Shown here: one piece after another, positions 9,647 through 20,004 of the stretch
Layout: each line of letters opens with the position of its first letter
How positions within the stretch are numbered: position 1 is the first letter of the stretch
DNA from: Kordiimonas lipolytica
GTDB lineage: Bacteria; Pseudomonadota; Alphaproteobacteria; Sphingomonadales; Kordiimonadaceae
Length of the DNA stretch: 64,000 nt
Direction: 5' to 3'
NCBI RefSeq assembly: GCF_001550065.1
Contig: NZ_LRUB01000035.1
Coordinates: forward strand, 186,001-250,000
Made by a program: the position numbers and the translations under genes
The notes under the pieces: generated by a model
Databases searched by the model: none
What the model was told of the DNA's origin: nothing
What the model saw: the letters and a program-made list of their open reading frames with translations, nothing else

Positions 9647-10794
9647 TTGCCTTTTCCCGCACCGATAATTCCGTTCTGTCCCGCTGGTGGTGGACTGTAG
9701 ACCGCTGGATGCTGGCGCTTGTGCTGGCGCTGGCGGGCGTGGGCATCTGGCTCACGCTGACAGCAAGCCCAGCGGTGGCTGAACGTCTTGGCCTGGACGC
9801 TATGCATTTCGTCAAGCGTCAGGCTGTGTTCATGACACTGGGGCTTGGTACTGTATTTGCCGTTTCGTTGATGTCCGCAACCATGGTGCGCCGAATGGCT
9901 GTGCTGGGCCTGCCGGTGATGCTTCTGCTGATGATAGCGACTCTGGTGATCGGGCCGGAGATCAAGGGCGCGACCCGGTGGTTGCAGATTGGCAGCTATA
10001 CGCTGCAGCCCAGCGAATTCATGAAGCCATTCTTCATTGTGTCCACGGCCTGGGTGCTGTCGTCGCATTTCTCGGACGAAAAGATCCCGGCCAAACAGGT
10101 GGCTTTTGGGCTTTACCTGCTGGTGGTCAGCCTTTTGATCCTGCAGCCCGACTTCGGCCAGACAATCCTGATCAGCACTGTCTGGTTCGCCCAGATGGCG
10201 CTTGCTGGCCTGCCCATGATGTGGATGGTGCTGACGGGTTGTGTGGGCGTATTGGGCCTTGGGCTTGGTTATGCGTTGCTGCCTCACGTGGCCAGCCGGA
10301 TCGACCGTTTCATCAACCCTGCCAGTGGCGATACCTACCAGACAGACAAGGCTATGGAAGCCTTTGAAGCTGGCGGCATGCTGGGCAAGGGGCCGGGCGA
10401 GGGCGCTGTGAAGCTGCACCTGCCGGATGCCCACACAGACTATATCTTTGCCGTTGTTGGCGAAGAGTTTGGTGCCATTGCCTGCGTGCTTCTGCTGGTG
10501 CTGTTTGCGGGTATCGTGGTGCGAGGCCTTGCGCACCTTCTGGAGGAAGAAAATCCGTTTCGCCTGTTGGCAGCTGCAGGCCTGATCATGCAGTTCGGTT
10601 TGCAGACCCTGATCAATGTGGGCGTGAACTTGGCCCTGCTGCCCTCCAAGGGCATGACGCTGCCTTTCATTTCCTACGGTGGGTCTTCGATGCTCGCGCT
10701 TGCAATCGGCATGGGCATGATGCTGGCGCTGACGAAACGAAACCGTTTTATCCGGCCGGGTTCTGACCCCATGGGGTGGAGGGCCGCAGAGTAA
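9643..10794 (+). CDS. ftsW: SEDS peptidoglycan glycosyltransferase FtsW
   Basis: FtsW polymerises lipid II at the septum in complex with FtsI. The 383-residue integral membrane protein has about ten hydrophobic segments and the SEDS signatures KGATRWLQIG (near residue 110), the Q-P-D-F segment, and the C-terminal FISYGGSSMLA. The ATG overlaps the murD stop (ATGA), and the TAA overlaps the murG ATG. Its position between murD and murG is standard. Confidence 0.96.
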   Translation: MIAFSRTDNSVLSRWWWTVDRWMLALVLALAGVGIWLTLTASPAVAERLGLDAMHFVKRQAVFMTLGLGTVFAVSLMSATMVRRMAVLGLPVMLLLMIATLVIGPEIKGATRWLQIGSYTLQPSEFMKPFFIVSTAWVLSSHFSDEKIPAKQVAFGLYLLVVSLLILQPDFGQTILISTVWFAQMALAGLPMMWMVLTGCVGVLGLGLGYALLPHVASRIDRFINPASGDTYQTDKAMEAFEAGGMLGKGPGEGAVKLHLPDAHTDYIFAVVGEEFGAIACVLLLVLFAGIVVRGLAHLLEEENPFRLLAAAGLIMQFGLQTLINVGVNLALLPSKGMTLPFISYGGSSMLALAIGMGMMLALTKRNRFIRPGSDPMGWRAAE

Positions 10795-11906
10795 TGCTGA
10801 TGCGTGCACCAAATATCGTCCTAGCAGCCGGTGGTACCGGCGGTCACATGATGCCCGCTGAAGCCGTGGCTGACGTGTTGGTACGGGACGGCTATCAGGT
10901 GTCGCTGGTGACCGACACACGGGGTGACGCCATTTCGAATGCTCTTGCGGATATTGACCGGCATGTGCTCAAGACCGCGAGCCATATGGGTGGCGGCATT
11001 CTGGGCAAGGTCAAATCCATTATCAGTATTTTCAAAAGCATGCTGGGCGTGCGCCGTCATTTCAAAAAGATCCAGCCGACGGTGGTTGTTGGCTTTGGCG
11101 GCTACCCGAGCTTGCCGACCATTCTGGCGGCGCGCAGCATGGGCATTCCTTTCGTATTGCATGAACAGAATGCCGTGCTTGGACGGGTGAACCGTTTTGT
11201 GGCGGAAGATGCGCGTGTGCTTGCGCTTTCGGTTCAGAATACAGCAAAGGTTCCCGTTGGTGCCTATACAGAGGTCACAGGTAACCCGGTTCGCCAGTTA
11301 ATCGCGAAGCTTTCGAACATCGCGTACGCCGTGCCGCTTGGATTTGGTGATGTGCGCCTTTTGGTAATTGGTGGCAGCCAGGGTGCGCGCATTCTGTCTG
11401 ATGTGGTCCCCGCAGCCCTCGCCCTTTTGCCGGAAGAAATCCGCCAACGGATTGATATGACCCAGCAGGCCCGTCCAGAAGACGTTGAGCGAGTGACCAA
11501 GGCATATAAGGACATGGGTGTCCGCGCCCGGGTGCAGGATTATTTCGACGATGTCGGGTCGCTTCTTTTGAGGGCCCAGTTAGTGATCTGCCGGTCCGGC
11601 GCATCAACGATTTCTGAGCTGGCGGCCATGGGCCGGCCTGCCATCATGGTGCCGCTCAAGATCGCGGCAGACGACCATCAAAGTGCAAACGCGGCGGCCA
11701 TTGAAGAAGCAGGCGGCGGCTGGGTGATGCGGGAAGACGAATTCACGCCGGAAGCCCTGGCGAAAAAGCTTGAGCATCTGTTGACCGACATGAGCGACCT
11801 GAGGAATGCCTCCGAAGGAATGCGCATGGTCGCGCGTCTGGATGCTGCGGAGCGCCTGGCTTCCATTGTTGTCAGTATCAGTGAAGAAAGTGAGGCGCCA
11901 AAATGA
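10794..11906 (+). CDS. murG: UDP-GlcNAc:lipid I GlcNAc transferase
   Basis: MurG converts lipid I to lipid II on the inner membrane surface. The GT-B fold is marked by the N-terminal [13 protein letters not shown] loop, the [12 protein letters not shown] stretch, GGSQGAR in the second half and the donor-binding [20 protein letters not shown] use the ATG at 10794 (TAATG overlap with ftsW), which has GGAGGG ten bases upstream. An in-frame GTG at 10776 would add six residues but would place that ribosome site inside the gene. The length is 370 residues. Confidence 0.96.
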   Translation: MLMRAPNIVLAAGGTGGHMMPAEAVADVLVRDGYQVSLVTDTRGDAISNALADIDRHVLKTASHMGGGILGKVKSIISIFKSMLGVRRHFKKIQPTVVVGFGGYPSLPTILAARSMGIPFVLHEQNAVLGRVNRFVAEDARVLALSVQNTAKVPVGAYTEVTGNPVRQLIAKLSNIAYAVPLGFGDVRLLVIGGSQGARILSDVVPAALALLPEEIRQRIDMTQQARPEDVERVTKAYKDMGVRARVQDYFDDVGSLLLRAQLVICRSGASTISELAAMGRPAIMVPLKIAADDHQSANAAAIEEAGGGWVMREDEFTPEALAKKLEHLLTDMSDLRNASEGMRMVARLDAAERLASIVVSISEESEAPK

Positions 11907-13312
11907 AGGGCATACCGTTCGACATTGGCATGGTTCATTTCGTAGGTATCGGTGGCATCGGCATGTCTGGCATCGCGGAAGTGATGCATAACCTGGGTTA
12001 TAGTGTTCAGGGCTCGGACATCAGCCAAAACGCCAACGTGCAGCGCCTGCAGAATATGGGCATCGATGTGAAGATTGGCCAGCGCGCCGAAAACGTCGAA
12101 AGCGCCCAGGTTCTTGTCGTTTCAACCGCCATCAAGGCTGACAACCCGGAAGTGATTGCCGCGCGCGAACGCACGATCCCTGTGGTGCGCCGGGCAGAAA
12201 TGCTGGCGGAACTGATGCGACTGAAGTGGTGTGTGTCGGTTGCGGGTACGCATGGCAAAACCACCACGACGTCCATGGTGGCGGCGGTTCTGGAGGCGGC
12301 ACAGTTCGACCCGACGGTTATAAACGGCGGCATCATCAACAGCTATGGCACCAACGCGGTGCTGGGCGAGGGCGATTGGATGGTGGTTGAGGCCGACGAA
12401 AGCGACGGAACCTTCGTGAAGCTGCCGGCGACGATCGCTGTTGTAACCAATATGGACGCAGAGCATCTGGACTTCTACGGCACGTTCGAGGCTGAAAAAG
12501 AGGCCTTCAAACAGTTCCTGGACCGCGTCCCCTTCTATGGCGCCGCGATCCTGTGCGTGGACCACCCGGAAGTACAGGGCCTGATCAGCCATCTTCAGGG
12601 GCGCAAGTTCATAACCTATGGCATGTCGGCGCAGGCGGATGTGCGTGCGGTGAATATCTCCGCAGCGAAAGGCGTTGCCGCATTCGACGTGGCGGTGCGT
12701 GACCGCGTCACAGGCGAGGTACATGTGATTGAAGGCTTCAGTCTGCCGATGCCTGGCAACCACAACATCCAGAATGCTCTGGCGGCGATTGCTGTGGGCC
12801 TTGAAATGCAGGTGGGTGAGGAAACGCTCCGCAAGGCATTCAAGACATTCGGTGGCGTTAAACGGCGTTTCACCAAGACCGGCGAAGTGGGCGGGGTGAC
12901 CATCATCGATGATTATGGCCATCATCCGGTTGAAATTGCAGCTGTGCTGAAGGCGGCGCGCGAAAGTTTCGACAGGCGTGTCATCGCTGTTGTACAGCCG
13001 CACCGATACACCCGTCTCAAGAGCCTGTTTGAGGAATTCTGCACCTGCTTCAACGACGCCGACACGGTGATCGTGACGCCTGTCTATGAAGCGGGTGAGC
13101 AGCCCATCGAGGGGGCTGATCGCGACAGTCTGGTGGAAGGCCTGCGTGTGCATGGTCACCGTCAGGTAGATGTCATTGATGGAGAAGCCGACCTGGCCGC
13201 AGCAGTGAAGCGCCACGCGTCTGAAGGCGACGTGGTTGTGTGTCTGGGGGCTGGTTCCATCAGCAAATGGGCCAATGACCTGCCAACCGCCCTAAAAGCG
13301 CTGGAGAAGTAA
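11903..13312 (+). CDS. murC: UDP-MurNAc:L-alanine ligase
   Basis: MurC adds the first amino acid to UDP-MurNAc. It has the N-terminal [14 protein letters not shown] nucleotide-fold loop, the ATP site [23 protein letters not shown] and the C-terminal [10 protein letters not shown] motif typical of MurC. It overlaps the murG stop by four bases and is followed two bases later by murB. Confidence 0.97.
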   Translation: MKGIPFDIGMVHFVGIGGIGMSGIAEVMHNLGYSVQGSDISQNANVQRLQNMGIDVKIGQRAENVESAQVLVVSTAIKADNPEVIAARERTIPVVRRAEMLAELMRLKWCVSVAGTHGKTTTTSMVAAVLEAAQFDPTVINGGIINSYGTNAVLGEGDWMVVEADESDGTFVKLPATIAVVTNMDAEHLDFYGTFEAEKEAFKQFLDRVPFYGAAILCVDHPEVQGLISHLQGRKFITYGMSAQADVRAVNISAAKGVAAFDVAVRDRVTGEVHVIEGFSLPMPGNHNIQNALAAIAVGLEMQVGEETLRKAFKTFGGVKRRFTKTGEVGGVTIIDDYGHHPVEIAAVLKAARESFDRRVIAVVQPHRYTRLKSLFEEFCTCFNDADTVIVTPVYEAGEQPIEGADRDSLVEGLRVHGHRQVDVIDGEADLAAAVKRHASEGDVVVCLGAGSISKWANDLPTALKALEK

Positions 13313-13313
13313 C

Positions 13314-14252
13314 ATGATTGCTCAGGAAAAACACATGCCGTTCATTGACAGCTTGCCCCATGTAAAAGGCAGACTGGTGGAAAATGCGCCATTGTCTCGC
13401 CTGAGTTGGTTCAGAACCGGCGGGCCCGCCGATGTGCTTTTCGAGCCCGCAGATGAAGCTGATCTGGTTTCTTTCCTGCGCCATGTGCCGGGTGATGTTC
13501 CAATTACCGTCATTGGTGTTGGCTCAAACCTTCTGGTGCGCGACGGCGGCGTAGAGGGCGTGGTTATCCGCCTTGGTCGGGCTTTTTCCCAGATCGATGT
13601 GCGCGGTGACGTGGTCAAAGCCGGGGCAGGCGCCATGGATGTACATGTTGCGCGGGCTGCCCAGAAGGCAGGGCTGACAGGTCTGGAATTCATGGTGGGT
13701 GTCCCGGGCACAGTTGGCGGCGCGCTGCCGATGAACGCCGGTGCCTACGGGGTCGAGATCAAGGATGTGTTGATCCATGCTCACGGCGTTGACCGCTATG
13801 GTCATGTTCATGAATTGCGCGCTGCTGATTTCAATTTTGGCTACCGGTCATCGAACCCGGAAACCAAGAACCTGATTTTCACCCGGGCGTCCTTCCAGGC
13901 GCATACAGGTGACCCAGCAGAGATACTCTTTCGAATGGAGGAAATTTCAGCCGAACGCCAGGAAAGCCAGCCAATTGGGACACGCACCGGGGGCAGCACT
14001 TTCAAAAATCCAGAGGGCAAGAAGGCGTGGGAGCTGATCGACGCAGCAGGCTGCCGCGGCATGCGCATTGGCGATGCGCAGGTTTCCGAGAAGCACTGCA
14101 ACTTCCTTCTGAACCTTGGCAGTGCGACTGCTGCCCAGATTGAAGAGCTGGGCGAGGCGGTGCGCGCCAAAGTGCTTGAAAAGACAGGCGTTGAGCTTGA
14201 GTGGGAAATTCGCCGTATCGGCCGTACCGCAGAGGAGCAGACGTCCGCATGA
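13314..14252 (+). CDS. murB: UDP-N-acetylenolpyruvoylglucosamine reductase
   Basis: MurB is the FAD enzyme that reduces UDP-GlcNAc-enolpyruvate to UDP-MurNAc with NADPH. It has the FAD-binding segments FRTGGPADVLFEP and GVGSNLLVRDGG, and GGSTFKNPEGKKAWELIDAAG, whose Ser is the expected proton donor. Length (312) fits the short class. The ATG at 13314 has GGAGAAG upstream; an in-frame ATG seven codons later is an alternative. Normally ddl follows murB in alphaproteobacteria, but here ftsQ follows directly. Confidence 0.95.
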   Translation: MIAQEKHMPFIDSLPHVKGRLVENAPLSRLSWFRTGGPADVLFEPADEADLVSFLRHVPGDVPITVIGVGSNLLVRDGGVEGVVIRLGRAFSQIDVRGDVVKAGAGAMDVHVARAAQKAGLTGLEFMVGVPGTVGGALPMNAGAYGVEIKDVLIHAHGVDRYGHVHELRAADFNFGYRSSNPETKNLIFTRASFQAHTGDPAEILFRMEEISAERQESQPIGTRTGGSTFKNPEGKKAWELIDAAGCRGMRIGDAQVSEKHCNFLLNLGSATAAQIEELGEAVRAKVLEKTGVELEWEIRRIGRTAEEQTSA

Positions 14253-15025
14253 TGACCGCTATTGTCCAGCGCAGAAGACTGCTTTTGACACTTGGTTTCC
14301 TTGCGTCAGCGGCCATCTATGGCACCTGGCTGGCGCCCATGGTTGAAAACTGGGTGATTGAACGGTCCCGTGACGCGGGGTTCGTGCTCAGTGATTTGCA
14401 GATCACGGGCGTTGAACGCAGCAAGCGCGCAGACGTGCTGGCGGCCCTCGATGTGGATGATGGCGTCCCCTTGTTGACGATGAATCTGGAAGCGATGCGC
14501 CAGCAGCTGGAACAACTTCCCTGGGTCAAGGAGGCGCAGGTAACGCGCGTGCTGCCGGAAGGCCTTAAGGTTGTGCTGACGGAACGCCAGCCCTTTGCCC
14601 TGTGGCAGAAGGATGGCAAGGTCAGCCTGATCGATGAAACCGGCACCATCATTACCCAGCGTGGATTGGTCGAATATTCCGACCTGATGATGATCGTGGG
14701 AGAAGGCGCAGCCGACAAGATTGGCGAACTGCAGGGTCTACTTGATGGTGCAGGTGGTCTGGCGGCACGGGTCCGCACGGCTGTGCGGGTTGGCAACCGC
14801 CGCTGGGACATGATTTTCGATAACGGTATCCGTGTAAAGCTCCCGGAAATGACAGCAAAATATAGCGCCTCCCAGGCGTGGAAAAAATTTGCGACGCTTG
14901 AGGACGAGTATCACTTGCTTGGCCGCGAAGTCGATGTCATTGATATGCGCCTGTCTGACCGCATGGTGCTTAGGGTTTCACCGGAAGGTCGCCGCCGTAT
15001 GAGCGGCACCGGTTGGGCAACCTAG
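14249..15025 (+). CDS. ftsQ: Cell division protein FtsQ
   Basis: FtsQ is a bitopic divisome protein that binds FtsL and FtsB. It has a short basic cytoplasmic tail, one membrane helix (about residues 11-28), then a POTRA domain opening with SDLQITGVERSKRADVLAAL and running through LPWVKEAQVTRVLPEGLKV, then the beta domain. I choose the ATG at 14249 in an ATGA overlap with the murB stop, with AGAGGAG upstream. A GTG at 14201 inside murB would add a 16-residue extension without support. Confidence 0.93.
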   Translation: MMTAIVQRRRLLLTLGFLASAAIYGTWLAPMVENWVIERSRDAGFVLSDLQITGVERSKRADVLAALDVDDGVPLLTMNLEAMRQQLEQLPWVKEAQVTRVLPEGLKVVLTERQPFALWQKDGKVSLIDETGTIITQRGLVEYSDLMMIVGEGAADKIGELQGLLDGAGGLAARVRTAVRVGNRRWDMIFDNGIRVKLPEMTAKYSASQAWKKFATLEDEYHLLGREVDVIDMRLSDRMVLRVSPEGRRRMSGTGWAT

Positions 15026-15046
15026 TGATGTTGAGAGTATGAAATC

Positions 15047-16309
15047 ATGAAAACACTGAACGGCACACAGGAAGGAATGATCGCAGCGCTCGATGTCGGG
15101 TCCGCCAAGATTTCCTGCCTTATTGCTGAAGTCGATGCCGACGGCCACATGCGGGTACGCGGTGTGGGCAACCGGGCTTGCCTGGGTGGTGTTTCCTCTG
15201 GTGCAGTGATTGATATGGATGCGACGGAAAAAGCTATCCGCGCATCTGTTGACCAGGCCGAAAAGATGGCTGGTGCAACAATCAGTGATGTTTTCCTTTC
15301 CTTCTCGGGCGGAGAGCCAACAAGCACAGTCATCGAAGTTCAGGTGGATGTGGACGGTCATGCCGTCAGCCAGTCTGATATCGACCGGGCGATTGCCAAG
15401 GCCCGCGAACAGGTAGATGCCGAAGAAGATGAGATATTGCATGCCTTTCCCGCGGCTTTCGCGGTTGATGGCAATTTCGGTGTCAAGGCGCCCACCGGCA
15501 TGTACGGCAAGAAACTGAGCGTAGCACTGCATGTCATCACGGCGTCGAATGGCCCGCTTCAGAATTTGCAGACCTGCGTGCGCCGGGCGCACCTGAATGT
15601 GGCGGGCGTTGTGTTGACACCTTTCGCCTCCGGTCTGGCGACCCTTGTGGCTGACGAAGCCAAGATGGGCGCCGCCTGCATTGATATCGGTGCTGGCACG
15701 ACCAGCATTTCCATCTTCGCCCAGGGTGCGCTTGTGCATGCAGAGGTGCTGCCGATCGGCGGTGCCCAGATTACAGAGCAGGTTGCACGGTCGTTGCTGA
15801 CACCGTTTGAGCACGCCGAAAGGCTGAAGACCTTCAACGGCGCAGCAGCAGTTGATGCCGCTGATGAACGGCTTGAGATTGAAGTGCCGCAGGTGGGCGA
15901 AGGTGGCGATGATGCCATCGTGCGCCAGCCACGAAGCGCGCTGACGGGCGTGATCCAGAAAGAACTGGAGCTTCTGTTTTCCACCATCGGCAAGCGTCTG
16001 GATGCATCGGGCTTCTCAGGGGTTGCGGGCCGCCGTGTTGTTTTGACAGGCGGTGTGGCGCAAACCGAGGGTATCCGCGACCTGGCAAGCCGTGTTCTTG
16101 GCCGCCAGGTGCGCATTGGCAAACCTGAAATGATCGACGGCCTGCCAGCTGCGGCACAGGCACCGACTTTCGCGGGCGCTGTGGGGCTTTTGCTCTATGG
16201 CGCGCGGCGTCCGGTCACTGAAACCATGAAAAAGAAACAGGAAAAAACAGCAGTACCCACAAGGGGGGCGTTTGGCCGCTTCTCGCGCTGGGTTCGGGAC
16301 AATTTTTAA
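15047..16309 (+). CDS. ftsA: Cell division protein FtsA
   Basis: FtsA is the actin-like ATPase that anchors FtsZ filaments to the membrane. The 420-residue protein begins with the ATPase phosphate-1 motif ([13 protein letters not shown]), followed by the inserted 1C domain, phosphate-2 ([14 protein letters not shown]) and the adenosine motif ([12 protein letters not shown]). The last residues, rich in Arg, Phe and Trp, form the expected amphipathic membrane-targeting helix ([12 protein letters not shown]). It starts 21 bases after ftsQ. Confidence 0.96.
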   Translation: MKTLNGTQEGMIAALDVGSAKISCLIAEVDADGHMRVRGVGNRACLGGVSSGAVIDMDATEKAIRASVDQAEKMAGATISDVFLSFSGGEPTSTVIEVQVDVDGHAVSQSDIDRAIAKAREQVDAEEDEILHAFPAAFAVDGNFGVKAPTGMYGKKLSVALHVITASNGPLQNLQTCVRRAHLNVAGVVLTPFASGLATLVADEAKMGAACIDIGAGTTSISIFAQGALVHAEVLPIGGAQITEQVARSLLTPFEHAERLKTFNGAAAVDAADERLEIEVPQVGEGGDDAIVRQPRSALTGVIQKELELLFSTIGKRLDASGFSGVAGRRVVLTGGVAQTEGIRDLASRVLGRQVRIGKPEMIDGLPAAAQAPTFAGAVGLLLYGARRPVTETMKKKQEKTAVPTRGAFGRFSRWVRDNF

Positions 16310-16383
16310 CGGGCAGAAACGCTTGCAGGCTGGCCAATACAGCCCACGCAGGATACAAAGGGATCAAACGGAGGTACTGGGCA

Positions 16384-18066
16384 ATGTCTATCGATTTTGA
16401 ACACACGGAACTAACGGAGCTGACGCCGAAAATCGCGGTCGTCGGTGTTGGCGGTGCGGGCTGTAATGCCGTCAACAACATGATCCGCGCACAGCTGCAG
16501 GGTGTCGACTTTGTCGTGGCGAACACGGACGCGCAGGCGCTTGCCAATGCGGAAGCTGACAACCGCATCCAGCTTGGCGTGCAGATTACCCAGGGGCTTG
16601 GCGCTGGCGCCCAGCCGAAGATTGGTCAGGCCGCTGCCGAAGAAGCGCATGACAGCATCGACGAGATGCTGAACGGGTGCCATATGGCCTTCATCACCGC
16701 CGGCATGGGCGGCGGTACCGGCACAGGGGCCGCGCCAGTGATTGCCAAGCGCGCACGCGAGCGTGGCATTCTGACGGTAGGTGTTGTCACCAAGCCGTTC
16801 CAGTTCGAAGGCGGTCGCCGCATGAAGATTGCGGAAGCCGGAATTAGTGAACTGGCACAGCATGTAGACACGCTGATCATCATTCCGAACCAGAACCTGT
16901 TCCGGGTGGCCAATGAGCGCACAACTTTCGCTGACGCTTTCAACATGGCAGATGATGTATTGCATTCGGGCGTACGCGGCATCACTGACCTGATGGTTAT
17001 GCCTGGCCTGATCAACCTCGATTTTGCCGATGTACGTACCGTGATGTCTGAAATGGGCAAAGCCATGATGGGCACAGGCGAAGCGGAAGGCGAAAACCGG
17101 GCCCAGGAAGCTGCGGCTGCAGCCATTTCGAACCCGCTTCTTGAAGAAGCATCGCTCCAGGGTGCCAAGGGCGTGATCATCAATGTTACGGGCGGCATGG
17201 ACATGACGCTTTATGAAGTCGATGAAGCCGTAAATATGGTTCGTGAACTGGTAGACCCAGAAGCACTGATCGTCTTCGGTTCCGCATTCAATCATGACTT
17301 GGAAGGCAAGCTGCGGGTATCCGTTGTTGCCACCGGTATCGAAGGCGGTGAAGGCAGCTATGCTATGCCTGTGCCACGGCGTACCGAAGCCCCGGTTGTT
17401 GAAGATGTACAGCCAGCGACAACACCTGAAGCCGAACCTGCAGCAGACGCTGGCATCTCGGAAGCAGAGGCCCAGACGGAAGAACCAGCTGCTGAAGTTG
17501 TTGCCACCAAAGCCGCAGATGATGAGGATAATATCGTCGCGGCAATGTCTTCGCTCAAGCAATCGATGGAAGCTCCTGAGGACTCTGAAGTTGATGAGGA
17601 AGACGATGACCTTGCTCATTCCATGTCCGTGCCACACGAGGAAGCGGAAGAAGATATCGAAGCCAAGGCCGTAGCCGCCCAAGGCGAAGATACCTTCATT
17701 GCCGAAGCTCCAATGACGCCGAAGGCCAGCCCACAGCAGATGAAGCAGCCAAGCGCGTTCCAGGAAGCGGCATACACCAACACGCCTGAACCAAAGGAAG
17801 AAGCAGAAAAGCCAGCCGCCGCTGAAGAGGCCGCGCCTCAGAAACGCAGCCTGTTTCAACTGATGACATCAGGCCTGCGGTCAAGCGATGAGCCTGTGGC
17901 GCCTGAAGTGCCGTCCAATGACGCGGGCCGCCAGGCGGCTGAACAGGCTGCAGAAGAGGCCGCGCCTGCTGTTGGTGGTGTAGACCCGGATGAGCGTCCA
18001 GCCCCAAAAGCGCCAACGGACCAGCTTGAAATCCCAAGCTTTCTAAGGCGTCAGAATAACCAATAA
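16384..18066 (+). CDS. ftsZ: Cell division GTPase FtsZ
   Basis: FtsZ polymerises into the Z-ring. The tubulin-like GTPase core covers about residues 1-320, with [13 protein letters not shown] near the N-terminus and the GGGTGTG loop at about 109-115. A linker of more than 200 residues rich in Glu, Ala and Pro follows, then the C-terminal peptide [12 protein letters not shown] that binds FtsA and similar partners. A long linker is usual in alphaproteobacteria (total 560). A GGAGG ribosome site precedes the ATG. It is the last gene of the cluster; lpxC, which often follows elsewhere, is not here. Confidence 0.97.
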   Translation: MSIDFEHTELTELTPKIAVVGVGGAGCNAVNNMIRAQLQGVDFVVANTDAQALANAEADNRIQLGVQITQGLGAGAQPKIGQAAAEEAHDSIDEMLNGCHMAFITAGMGGGTGTGAAPVIAKRARERGILTVGVVTKPFQFEGGRRMKIAEAGISELAQHVDTLIIIPNQNLFRVANERTTFADAFNMADDVLHSGVRGITDLMVMPGLINLDFADVRTVMSEMGKAMMGTGEAEGENRAQEAAAAAISNPLLEEASLQGAKGVIINVTGGMDMTLYEVDEAVNMVRELVDPEALIVFGSAFNHDLEGKLRVSVVATGIEGGEGSYAMPVPRRTEAPVVEDVQPATTPEAEPAADAGISEAEAQTEEPAAEVVATKAADDEDNIVAAMSSLKQSMEAPEDSEVDEEDDDLAHSMSVPHEEAEEDIEAKAVAAQGEDTFIAEAPMTPKASPQQMKQPSAFQEAAYTNTPEPKEEAEKPAAAEEAAPQKRSLFQLMTSGLRSSDEPVAPEVPSNDAGRQAAEQAAEEAAPAVGGVDPDERPAPKAPTDQLEIPSFLRRQNNQ

Positions 18067-18090
18067 AAGTTGGCGGAAGCCAAAATAGGA

Positions 18091-18116
18091 AAGGCCGGGA
18101 ATTCCCGGCCTTTTTT
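18091..18116 (+). terminator. Terminator of the dcw cluster
   Basis: A perfect 22-bp palindrome (18091-18112) made of AAGGCCGGGA, AT and TCCCGGCCTT is followed by further T residues. It lies 25 bases after the ftsZ stop. The next gene on the other strand ends only a few bases away, so the structure may serve both directions. Confidence 0.85.
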
Positions 18117-18126
18117 CATTGCAGCG

Positions 18127-18647
18127 CTATTTCACCCGCTTATAGGCAAACAGCATATCCCGCTCGGCATCGCCTTCCTTGAGTCTGACATACATGTTCA
18201 TGGCATCATCTTCATGGCATCATCGCTGACGCGCTCAATAGTGAAGCCATCAAAATAGAGCGCGGTGTCAGTTACTTTCACCAGCGGGAAGTTGACAGTT
18301 TCGTCTTTTTCTTCCCAGCCCCTCAGGTCGCCATGAAAATGTTTCAGCTGCAGAAGCAGCGTGTTGCCCACTTCGCGGATAACCTCAAGCTCATAAAAAT
18401 CCACCTTGCCGTCAGACACCAGCTTGAAGGCACCTGCCATGCTGTCGCCGAGGGGCGGTGACCAGTTTTCTTCCACTTGGCCACCGAATGCTTCCCCGCG
18501 CCAAAGGCCCGCTATCCAGGCGGCATCCGCAAGTGTCGCTGGCGGGGATGTCATGCCTTCGGTGAATGTAAGGGTTCTGCCTTCTGCAATCGCAGCAGGG
18601 CTAAGGTACGCAAAGAACAACAACAGGGCAGTGATGACAGGTTTCAT
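18127..18647 (-). pseudogene. DUF6265-like secreted protein, frameshifted by a 14-bp duplication
   Basis: From the ATG at 18647 (AAGGAGG ribosome site) the frame encodes a signal peptide (MKPVITALLLFFAYLSPAAIA) and a domain with WIAGLWRGEAFGGQVEENW and GDSMAGAFKL, which resembles DUF6265; no function is known. The frame stops at 18198 in ...SDDAMKMMP. The 14 bases TTCATGGCATCATC occur twice in tandem (18197-18210 and 18211-18224). Removing one copy restores a frame through NMYVRLKEGDAERDMLFAYK to a TAG at 18127, a credible native C-terminus. The gene is therefore probably broken, by slippage or by a sequencing error. It lies 25 bases downstream of moaE in the same direction. Confidence 0.75.
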
Positions 18648-18672
18648 TCTAGCCTCCTTCTGTTCTGAATGG

Positions 18673-19119
18673 TCAGCCCCAGCGCTTGAGGGCGTCTGTA
18701 TCGCTTTCCTTGGCATCGACCCACTGGCCGCCCTCTGACGTTTCTTCCTTTTTCCAGAAGGGGGCTCGGGACTTGAGGAAATCCATCAGGAAATCCGCGG
18801 CCTCGAATGCGGCATGCCGGTGCGCACTCATGGTGATGACAAGCACTATATTGTCACCAGGCTCCAGTCGTCCGTACCTATGGATCACGCGGCAACCAAC
18901 AAGAGGCCAGCGTTTTTCAGCTTCCTCCGCCACGCGGCCCAGTTCGGCTTCCGTCATGCCGGGATAGTGCTCAAGCGTCATGGCTTTCAGGTCGCCGTTC
19001 ATGTCCCGTACGGTGCCGGTGAATGTCACAATGGCTCCGATGTCCACCCGTCCGTTCTTCAGGGCCGCAATCTCATCAGCAATCTGGAAATCCCCAGCCT
19101 GAACCGAGACACTTGCCAT
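18673..19119 (-). CDS. moaE: Molybdopterin synthase catalytic subunit
   Basis: MoaE converts precursor Z (cPMP) to molybdopterin using sulfur carried by MoaD. The 148-residue protein has the typical GAIVTFTGTVRD start of the domain, LEHYPGMTEAEL, HRYGRLEPGD, SAHRHAAFEAADFLMDFLK and the catalytic-lysine region PFWKKEE. It lies two bases downstream of moaD, so the two subunits are made together. Confidence 0.95.
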   Translation of the reverse strand: MASVSVQAGDFQIADEIAALKNGRVDIGAIVTFTGTVRDMNGDLKAMTLEHYPGMTEAELGRVAEEAEKRWPLVGCRVIHRYGRLEPGDNIVLVITMSAHRHAAFEAADFLMDFLKSRAPFWKKEETSEGGQWVDAKESDTDALKRWG

Positions 19120-19121
19120 GA

Positions 19122-19373
19122 TCAGCCCCCCGTGACGGGCGGGAAAAAGGCGACTTCGTCTGCGTCCGTCACCGGATGGTCCAAGCCTACGTGGGTCTGG
19201 TTGACCGCGATGCGCACGACCGATTTGTCGCCAAGTGCTGCTTTGTAGATGTCATTAATGCTGCAAAGGTGGTCAATCAGGTCTGAAACAGTGGCAATGC
19301 CTCCGGGCAATTGCATGCTCTCTTCCGATTTTCCGACCCGTTCCCGGATCCAGGCGAAATAGACGAGCTGCAT
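19122..19373 (-). CDS. moaD: Molybdopterin synthase sulfur carrier subunit
   Basis: A ubiquitin-like 83-residue protein starting MQLVYFAWIRERVGKSEE and ending PPVTGG. The terminal Gly-Gly is the site that becomes a thiocarboxylate. I use the ATG at 19373; a longer in-frame extension would run into pgsA and lacks homology. It sits between pgsA and moaE with only a few bases on either side. Confidence 0.92.
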   Translation of the reverse strand: MQLVYFAWIRERVGKSEESMQLPGGIATVSDLIDHLCSINDIYKAALGDKSVVRIAVNQTHVGLDHPVTDADEVAFFPPVTGG

Positions 19374-19375
19374 GA

Positions 19376-19927
19376 TCACACCATATGCTTTAGGCCAGCA
19401 CGCAGATAATCGATACCGGTGTAGAGCGTCAGAATAGCGGCCATCCACAACAACCCGATGCCAATTTCATGCGCGGGCAATCCAAACTCTGGCGCGCCTT
19501 CAGACCAGACGAGTGCGCCAAGGGCGAACATCTGCACGGTCGTTTTCCATTTGGCAAGCATGGTAACGGGCACGCTAACCTGTGCGCCGGCCAGAAACTC
19601 GCGAAGGCCGGACACGAGCAGTTCCCGGCACATGATGATAACGGCTGCGATGACATGAAGGCCATCCACCCACCCGGCAAAAACAACCATCACAATAACG
19701 GCGGCGACCATCAGCTTGTCTGCGATTGGGTCCAGAAAGACGCCGATTTTGGAGACACTGCCTGTGGCGCGTGCCAGATAGCCATCGAAGAAATCTGTAA
19801 TGGCTGCAAGCGCGAAGGTGGCGAAGGCCACATGGCTGCCCAGCGGCTGATCCATAAAAAAGGATGCCACGAGAACCGGGATAACGAAAATCCGGGACAT
19901 GGTCAGAATGTTAGGCAAAGTCCACAT
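19376..19927 (-). CDS. pgsA: CDP-diacylglycerol:glycerol-3-phosphate phosphatidyltransferase
   Basis: PgsA makes phosphatidylglycerol phosphate in the membrane. The CDP-alcohol phosphotransferase motif D-G-x2-A-R-x8-G-x3-D-x3-D is complete in DGYLARATGSVSKIGVFLDP and the IADK after it. The 183-residue protein has about five hydrophobic segments, starting with LPNILTMSRI, usual for PgsA. The uvrC-pgsA-moaD-moaE order recurs in alphaproteobacteria, so this is likely one operon. Confidence 0.93.
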   Translation of the reverse strand: MWTLPNILTMSRIFVIPVLVASFFMDQPLGSHVAFATFALAAITDFFDGYLARATGSVSKIGVFLDPIADKLMVAAVIVMVVFAGWVDGLHVIAAVIIMCRELLVSGLREFLAGAQVSVPVTMLAKWKTTVQMFALGALVWSEGAPEFGLPAHEIGIGLLWMAAILTLYTGIDYLRAGLKHMV

Positions 19928-20004
19928 GGGTTGTCCTGTGCTTGCAGTGATGCCGCAACAATAGCTGAAACGGCGGTGGCGTCAATGATTGCTGCCGAGT
20001 TTAA

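Noticed and set aside
9622..10920. 432-codon open frame antisense to ftsW and murG
   Set aside because: His/Gln-rich shadow translation of high-GC coding sequence; no start signal.
16411..17859. 482-codon open frame antisense to ftsZ
   Set aside because: It mirrors the codon bias of ftsZ, is rich in His, Phe and Cys with no domain, and lacks a ribosome site.
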